A stretch of DNA of 64,000 nt. It comes from Collybiopsis luxurians FD-317 M1. Its lineage: Eukaryota; Basidiomycota; Agaricomycetes; Agaricales; Omphalotaceae. The stretch spans positions 98,398 to 162,397 of the forward strand of contig KN834838.1 of NCBI GenBank assembly GCA_000827265.1. The letters run 5' to 3'. Positions 58,998-64,000 of this stretch are shown one piece after another. Positions within the stretch are counted from its first letter, which is position 1; the number at the start of each line of letters is the position of its first letter. A program made the position numbers and the translations under genes. The notes below the pieces were generated by a model that saw only the letters and a program-made list of their open reading frames with translations, did no database searches and had not been told where the DNA came from.

Positions 58998-59809
58998 GGT
59001 GGGAGATTTGAACGATTCTGTGTTGGAGCACGTAAAATGTACATGTATTTATATAGCGTATTATTTATTCAACCTTTTCGTGCTTTTCTTTTCCTTGTAT
59101 CGTGCCTCTTCGCGCTGCTATCGTCTGAAGACTCAGCTCACGATGCACTAGAACATCGCGGTCCAACTTACTGTAGATCCAGGCCCTGATTGATTCAGGT
59201 GATACTGCACGCCCCTCAGAAAGAGGAACCGAAGAACGAAGCTCATGATCAGAAAAGAGATATATCGCACGACGCGCCAAAATAAGTGCCACTGCCTGCA
59301 TTTTTTTATTCTTTTCATGTGACGTGAGTACGAAGGTCAAGGTCAATTTTTACATATCTCTTCATTAAAATGGAGTCGTATTGGGGAGAGAAAGGCGAAA
59401 TCCTCGAGTAGTTCACATCTATTTGGAATGTTCAAGATGCATGCCAAATGACCGGCGCGGTTACTTGTAGGGATCCGCACCTTGGAGGCCATGAGCTAAG
59501 GTCCATTTTGAAATGCAGTCATTTTAATGATTTGAGCCATTAATGAAAGGAAGCTCAGTAATTTTCAACACCGGCTCGATATTGTCTTAGTCATATTAGG
59601 TGGTCTGGTGGTCAATGACTATACTCTTTTCATGTGGACGGACTACAGTATACTACGCAATTGTAAAAATTGTCAAGCATAGGCGGGGAGGTGAAGTGAC
59701 GTTGCACATCAAATTCATGTTTAAACGCAAAGTAATTCACTTTCAATGCTTGGATATTGCATATAGCCACATTATATTAATATATATAAGTACTAGTGCC
59801 ACATCCACC
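58998..59809. other. 3' flank of ISH1 gene; source of a duplicated segment
   Basis: 59037-59341 recurs at 62165-62525. The minus frame 59065-59346 is open but unlike anything I know. The rest shows nothing clear. Confidence 0.5.
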
Positions 59810-60521
59810 TCAATTCGCACTCGGTAACTCGGAACAGCTACCTTCATTTGGATCGAGGGTGTATTCCCTACCTTCATCTTGAGAAAACGCGCTCCCACCC
59901 TGTTGTGCAAATGAAATATGGAGGAGTGAGATCCCAACAATATATGTTTTAAGCTAACAAAATATTCACCATTGGACATTTGTTGGCAATCTGTGTAAGC
60001 CCCGACTCGCAGAGACTAGCACTCGAGGTTTTAGCCTCGTCTTCATCAGGAAAAGCCATCACAGTAAAGTCGCCTGCTCCCGTAAATGCAACAGGGGGTA
60101 GAATCGATGATCAAGTTTCCGGTAAGAATAATAGAAGAGTTATCAACAAGTAGTTTTTTCGGTACCAAAAATGAGACTCTTACATCGAAATTTCTCAGCA
60201 TTGTAGCAGCGGGAAACGCTATCCTCGACTTGAATCTATAGTATAGCATGTTAAGTAAATTTAAAGACTAGTAATGCAAGGTACGAGTTGTACCGGCGGG
60301 TTAATGTTCGGAACAAAAGAACAAAAGCTGCTGATGAATTGCTCGCAGAGTTGAACGCTATCATGGCCAGAGTCAAAGCAGTTGAGGATCTGTCCGAGTA
60401 CAGGGGCAGATGCCACAGCCAGAACAAAGAACACAAAATTGAACTAAAGGAGAGAACAAAGGAATAAGAACTTGGGAAGATTTATCAAACTGCGACTTGC
60501 CTTGTTGCGGTTGAAGAACAT
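59810..60521 (-). CDS. Small secreted Cys-rich protein, glycan-binding Y3-like
   Basis: Five exons: 60501-60521, 60294-60443, 60184-60235, 59970-60073 and 59810-59899. Exon 1 is only 21 nt (MFFNRNK), and its intron has a GC donor (GCAAGT) with a normal CTTTAG acceptor. The spliced protein has a signal peptide (FNFVFFVLAVASAPVLG), then NCFDSG, LCEQFISSFCSFV, 'VEDSVSRCYNAEKFRCDFTV', 'ASLCESGLTQIANKCPMGG' and 'YTLDPNEGSC'. The spacing of Cys and the CPxGG...DPNxGxC end match the Y3-like domain of secreted mushroom proteins, described as glycan-binding. The mature protein is about 110 residues. A TATAAAAG box lies about 60 bp upstream (60580-60589). The third intron (110 nt) is the least certain. 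Confidence 0.8.
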
Positions 60522-60965
60522 ATGTCCGGTATGTAGACGTCAAATTGTAGTCTGGCAGCTCTCAAGTACTCTCATTGTCTTTTATATGCGCCAGGCAGTC
60601 CATGTGCTCGCACCTCCATAAAACACACCTATACCGTATTAGTAGATTATAATAATTTTTCATAACACGGTAGCATTCTGATCGTAACTTCACCAGGCAT
60701 TACACATTACACAAATGTCTAGGGGTAAGATCTGGTCGTGTTTGTCGGTAAATCTTTCTAGTGGTGTCCATTCTTGCGACTTGAAGGTCTTCTTATCTCG
60801 GGCCAAATGACAGGTGTTGACAGTCGCTATTTTCCCAGGCGCAGGCGAGAAGTGAGGTGGGTTCAGAGGCGGACATAATTCATTCTCTTCTGTCTGAAAT
60901 GGTGCAAGTTAACCACTCTCACTGGCATCAATTCACTCCGTGCTTCGCTCAAGTAACTAGAGTTG
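60522..60965. promoter_or_regulatory. Upstream region of the Y3-like gene
   Basis: Minus-strand TATAAAAG at 60580-60589 is the only clear element. I see no gene in the rest. Confidence 0.45.
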
Positions 60966-61330
60966 GAAAGGGTCAGGTCACTGACCCGTAACCCAACCCA
61001 ACCCAGCTTGGGTCAGGGTTGGGCTGGGTTGGGTCGAGGGTCGGGGCCACAATTTTGCTGATCCGAGTATTTGGATCAGACTTAAAATCAATTGGGCTAC
61101 AGCAGCCAACTAAATATATATTTTATGAGAGTCGTGCATGTTAAATATGGTAATTTTGGGTGCCCTATGCTCTCCCTTCAGCCTTGTTATGAGCGCTGAC
61201 CCAGCCCTTAGCCATGAACTAGCCTAATCCAGGCTGACCTGGCCCTTAAACTTGGGTCTGGGTCAACAAAATTCAGCCCCTGACTCGGCCTAACCCGGCC
61301 CAACCCCACCCTCCCCAACACTACTTGAAG
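60966..61330. mobile_element. Putative MITE with GGGTTGGG/CCCAACCC arms
   Basis: The left end (AGAGTTGGAAAGGGTCAGGT) and right end (CCCAACACT inverted as AGTGTTGGGG) are roughly inverted. The interior has an ACCCAACCC/GGGTTGGG hairpin (60990-61045) and GGCCCAACCC motifs like the MITE at 17699. The best flanking duplication is TCAAGTAA against TGAAGTAA, which is not convincing. It abuts the mosaic at 61336. Confidence 0.4.
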
Positions 61331-61880
61331 TAATGAAATTCTGCTATTGTTACACACAATGGAAAGCTTTGAAGACTTGTTTACTGATACACTACCTTAC
61401 TGGTTTTGATGTAGCCTTGGCCGCAGATAGTCTAGTTTGTAGTTTCAATCAGTCACTATATCTATACAAACGTTGCTTCGAGTATGATTTTTCCATTCTT
61501 GGTTTGGCTTCATCAATATTCTCAGAGCAAAGATGAGTAAAGGTTAGCATCAAATCGGCCAAAATAGAAAAAGATGCTTGAGAGTGACGCTAGCAGACGA
61601 ACAGTCACCCAAGAAGTGGAAAAAATTTCTGGTCGGTGGAATGAGCTACCTAAAAAACAAAAAATTCAGTGAGCCGACTGAATATTTACAATTTGGATAA
61701 TCTGAATGACGCATATAAGCACATTCAGCATAGCTGGATTTTAGAAATTTAGATGACTAACTGATTCTTGATTTTTCAGTGATTAATTCTGTCGAGCACA
61801 ATTTTTTTTTCTGGAGTGCTAGTTACACCCACATAATTTCAAATCTATCTTCGAGTTAAGCTCCTCCGTGCAAGCCTAAT

Positions 61881-62162
61881 TTTGAGGAGAATAAAGAGCT
61901 AATGTCGCGAGAGGGTCGGGAAAAACAAAAGTTTCCGAGACCTGGACCTACGAGGTGCTTGCAATGGTGTTCTTTCTGATGATTGGGACCTAATATTCAT
62001 ATTCAAGTCTTTAGAACGGAAACAAGTCTAGCACTCTCAGTCACAGTGAGGTAAGTTGTCGATCGTTACAGTATAAACCTGTATTTCTGGGTAAGTGGTG
62101 ACGAAAGAGTACCAATGGTAGAGCTCGGCCGTACATTTCCAGTTGATCCTTGGACAGCAAAA
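61881..62162 (-). pseudogene. Duplicated fragment of SWIM-RING gene (introns retained)
   Basis: This matches 48988-49269 over about 280 bp, including three introns and the SWIM exons of the gene at 48081-49615. It was therefore copied as DNA and not through mRNA. Many substitutions and a short deletion near the SWIM cysteines break the frame. It carries no promoter or RING. Confidence 0.88.
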
Positions 62163-62164
62163 TC

Positions 62165-62525
62165 ATGTACATGTATTTATATAGTGTGTTATTTATCTAA
62201 TTTGTGCATGACTTTCCTTTTACTGTATGTCTTCGCGCTGTTATCGTCAATTGTTCACGACGCGCTAGAACACCACGGCCCGGCTTGAGTACCATCGACA
62301 TGAGCCGGGTCAAGCTCTTGAGTTTGAACTCTGGTTAATTACCGTGTTACCGTAAGTCCCTCGGAGTGAAATGAAAGAGGAACCGAAGAACTAAGTCTCC
62401 GTGTTGGCATATTATCACAAGTATCACAAGCTAAGAATAAACAGACATATCGCACGACGCATCAAAATAAGTGCCAGTGGCTGCTTTTTTTACTTTCCAC
62501 AGTGACGTGAGTACAAAGGGCAAGG
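62165..62525. repeat. Copy of ISH1 3' flank (59037-59341)
   Basis: It begins ATGTACATGTATTTATATAG exactly as in the source. It has an extra segment about 62275-62345, and then matches again through AGAGGAACCGAAGAAC and CGCACGACGC to GACGTGAGTAC. It starts two bases after the SWIM copy ends, so two distant segments are joined here. Confidence 0.85.
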
Positions 62526-62846
62526 AGCGGGTCTATTGTTACTGTTTTCTGCTTGCACCATTTACTTACTGTCTCAATCTCAGCTACATAGTACTCAAAG
62601 CTCACTTGGAGCATTAACTGGCAAATCCGAATGAAAACGAAAATAACTCCGGCTCGGGACCGAGAACTAGCTTTTACATATAGCTGGATCGAGTGTATAC
62701 TTACACTATCTCTTTTCGGGTACTTCACTGCGACACCTAGAGCACTTTTATGGTTTCCGCTAGTGACAAACATCCACCTATTTCTCAAGTCGATGGAATG
62801 AAGAAGTCTAAGAAGTAAAGTAGGCTCGTTACACGGCAGTCTTCAC

Positions 62847-63015
62847 TCTTCCGAGTCCGAATAAGCTATGACCTATGTTACCGACTAGCGATTTTAGTTC
62901 AGTTTCCCTAGTCAGTCAGTTGGTACATATCTTCGAGTTTCGAGTCCGAGTAAGCTATGAGTTATGTTACTGACTAGCGATTTTAGTTCAGTTTCCTTAC
63001 TCGGTTGGTTCATAG
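62847..63015. repeat. Tandem pair of ~85-bp units
   Basis: GAGTCCGAATAAGCTATGA and GACTAGCGATTTTAGTTCAG in the first unit recur in the second (62933-63015) with few changes. It lies inside the mosaic. Confidence 0.8.
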
Positions 63016-63600
63016 TCAGGCTAAGCCGAAGTCGTTTATTATAGGATTCTGCTTAGTGCTGCTTTACCTTTAAAGATGAGTATACGTGCGAGTAAGATTT
63101 CTGAGACGGATATCTAGTAATCTAGAATTAAACCTACATCGGGGCAGAGGGGCTTACCTCCAAGATAAATGCCATCAAGTGAAGCTGACAGTCAAATCGT
63201 ATTATAGTTACCAGATACTAGAATTGTATCTAGTATGGGACGAAACAAGACAAGATAACAACCCAGAACCGGATTTTGCAAGTTCTTTGCGATTCGAAAT
63301 GATGGGAGGTGTAATTGTTAGTCTGTTAGCGTCAATTTTCAAGCACTTGTCTTAGGTTGACTGATTTGATACTTACTCGTACTTAGCCTAAGAATACTGA
63401 GGAAGCTATACCAGGAATGGGAAAATCGGACTCGAAGCGAGGTTTGTATATCACGGGCCATATAGTGATTGATTAAAACCAGAAACTAGACTATCTGCGG
63501 CCAGAAGCTGCATCAGTGCCAGTAAGGAAGTATATCGGTAGCAAGTCTTCAAAGGTTTGGGTCGTGTGTAACAATGGCACATGTTTGTTATTGTGAATGA

Positions 63601-64000
63601 AGCATGGAGTAAATCGATGCCGGCGCGAGTGGTTGACTTGCATCCAGAAGTCGATTTCAAGCACAAGGCAATGAATTACTTCCGCCTCTGAGTCCGTCTC
63701 CCTTCTGGTCTGCGCCTGCGCAGACGGGGACTATTAACAGCTGTCGTATCCACCCAAGATGAGAAGAGTTTAAGAATAGACATCACTGGAAAGATTGACC
63801 GACGAGTGTAACCTGACCTTATGCTGCTTTAGCCTGGACGTTTGTGTAATGCGTAAAGCCCGGTGAAATTACGATCAAAACGCTACTGCGTTAGAATTAT
63901 TTACGATACTTTACTAATACGGTATATGTGTATTTTTTGACAGTGTGAGTACATGGACTTCTTGGCGCATATAAAAGACCATGAAAGTACTTCGAAGCTG
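63601..64000. other. Window end; no supported gene
   Basis: Short frames only. I see no motif or repeat match. Confidence 0.4.

Larger units (their letters stand above)
61336..63600. repeat. Inverted-repeat-bounded mosaic with copies of other local loci
   Basis: Arm 61336-61545 matches the reverse of about 63376-63600 (shared GCCGCAGATAGTCTAGTTT and CTTCGAGT...GATTTTCCATTC blocks). Between the arms lie copies of 55044-55125 (at 61615-61700), 48988-49269 (at 61881-62162) and 59037-59341 (at 62165-62525), all in the same orientation as their sources. The structure resembles a transposon that has captured gene fragments, but no terminal motif or target duplication has been proven. Confidence 0.7.

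Noticed and set aside
60958..61340. 8-bp duplication for the second MITE
   Set aside because: TCAAGTAA and TGAAGTAA need shifted ends and differ; the ends are too diverged to be sure.
1..64000. CRISPR arrays, rRNA, bacterial operons
   Set aside because: Nothing of the kind is visible; introns and repeat types are those of a fungus.

Overview
The window reads as a repeat-rich stretch of a basidiomycete fungus, most likely an Agaricomycete. The reasons are short GT-AG introns of about 47-60 nt with fungal branch sites, F-box proteins of a type common in mushrooms, a KDZ transposase with a CxC2 region, a SWIM+RING protein, a Y3-like small secreted protein, and TTAGGG-type repeats. I do not name a genus.

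Region by region. 0.2-10.8 kb: a full-length Ty3/gypsy chromovirus (555-8722, two 502-bp LTRs, 5-bp target duplication CAGAC) sits inside a minus-strand gene with a GCM-like zinc domain and a PHD finger. The element carries an antisense, intron-containing coiled-coil/zinc-finger gene. 11.4-13.3 kb: an F-box gene and a truncated tandem copy. 13.6-14.9 kb: a fungal rhodopsin-domain membrane protein. 15-19 kb: no convincing gene; a strong hairpin, direct and inverted repeats, a hAT-type MITE and a GTGCGTG-rich palindrome. 19.4-20.5 kb: an alpha/beta hydrolase. 23.7-24.8 kb: a SAM methyltransferase whose motif I is split by an 18-nt microexon. 25.0-29.1 kb: a truncated second gypsy element. 29.3-34.8 kb: a solo LTR and a KDZ transposase pseudogene split by a Tc1 element, which contains an assembly gap. 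35-40 kb: a solo LTR, purine/pyrimidine tracts and nested repeats. 40.4-46.8 kb: three tandem F-box copies plus a remnant. 47-60.5 kb is the gene-rich end: a small secreted cell-wall-type protein, a SWIM+RING E3-like protein, a conserved basidiomycete hypothetical protein, an ISH1-repeat protein and a Y3-like secreted protein. 61.3-63.6 kb: an inverted-repeat-bounded mosaic holding copies of at least three loci found elsewhere in the window.

Two themes tie this together. First, insertions are nested and the target sites can be read exactly: the chromovirus in the GCM/PHD gene, the Tc1 element in the KDZ gene, and a 920-bp TIR element in another repeat. Second, the old elements are decayed by CpG loss. 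The chromovirus LTRs differ almost only where one copy has CG or TG and the other TG or CA, and nearly every in-frame stop in its pol is TGA where CGA is expected. This points to cytosine methylation or RIP-like mutation of repeats. The host genes at 47-60 kb show no such decay.

Limits: exon boundaries were read by eye from splice signals and frame continuity. Families were recognised from motifs, with no database search. Small orphan reading frames are left uncalled.
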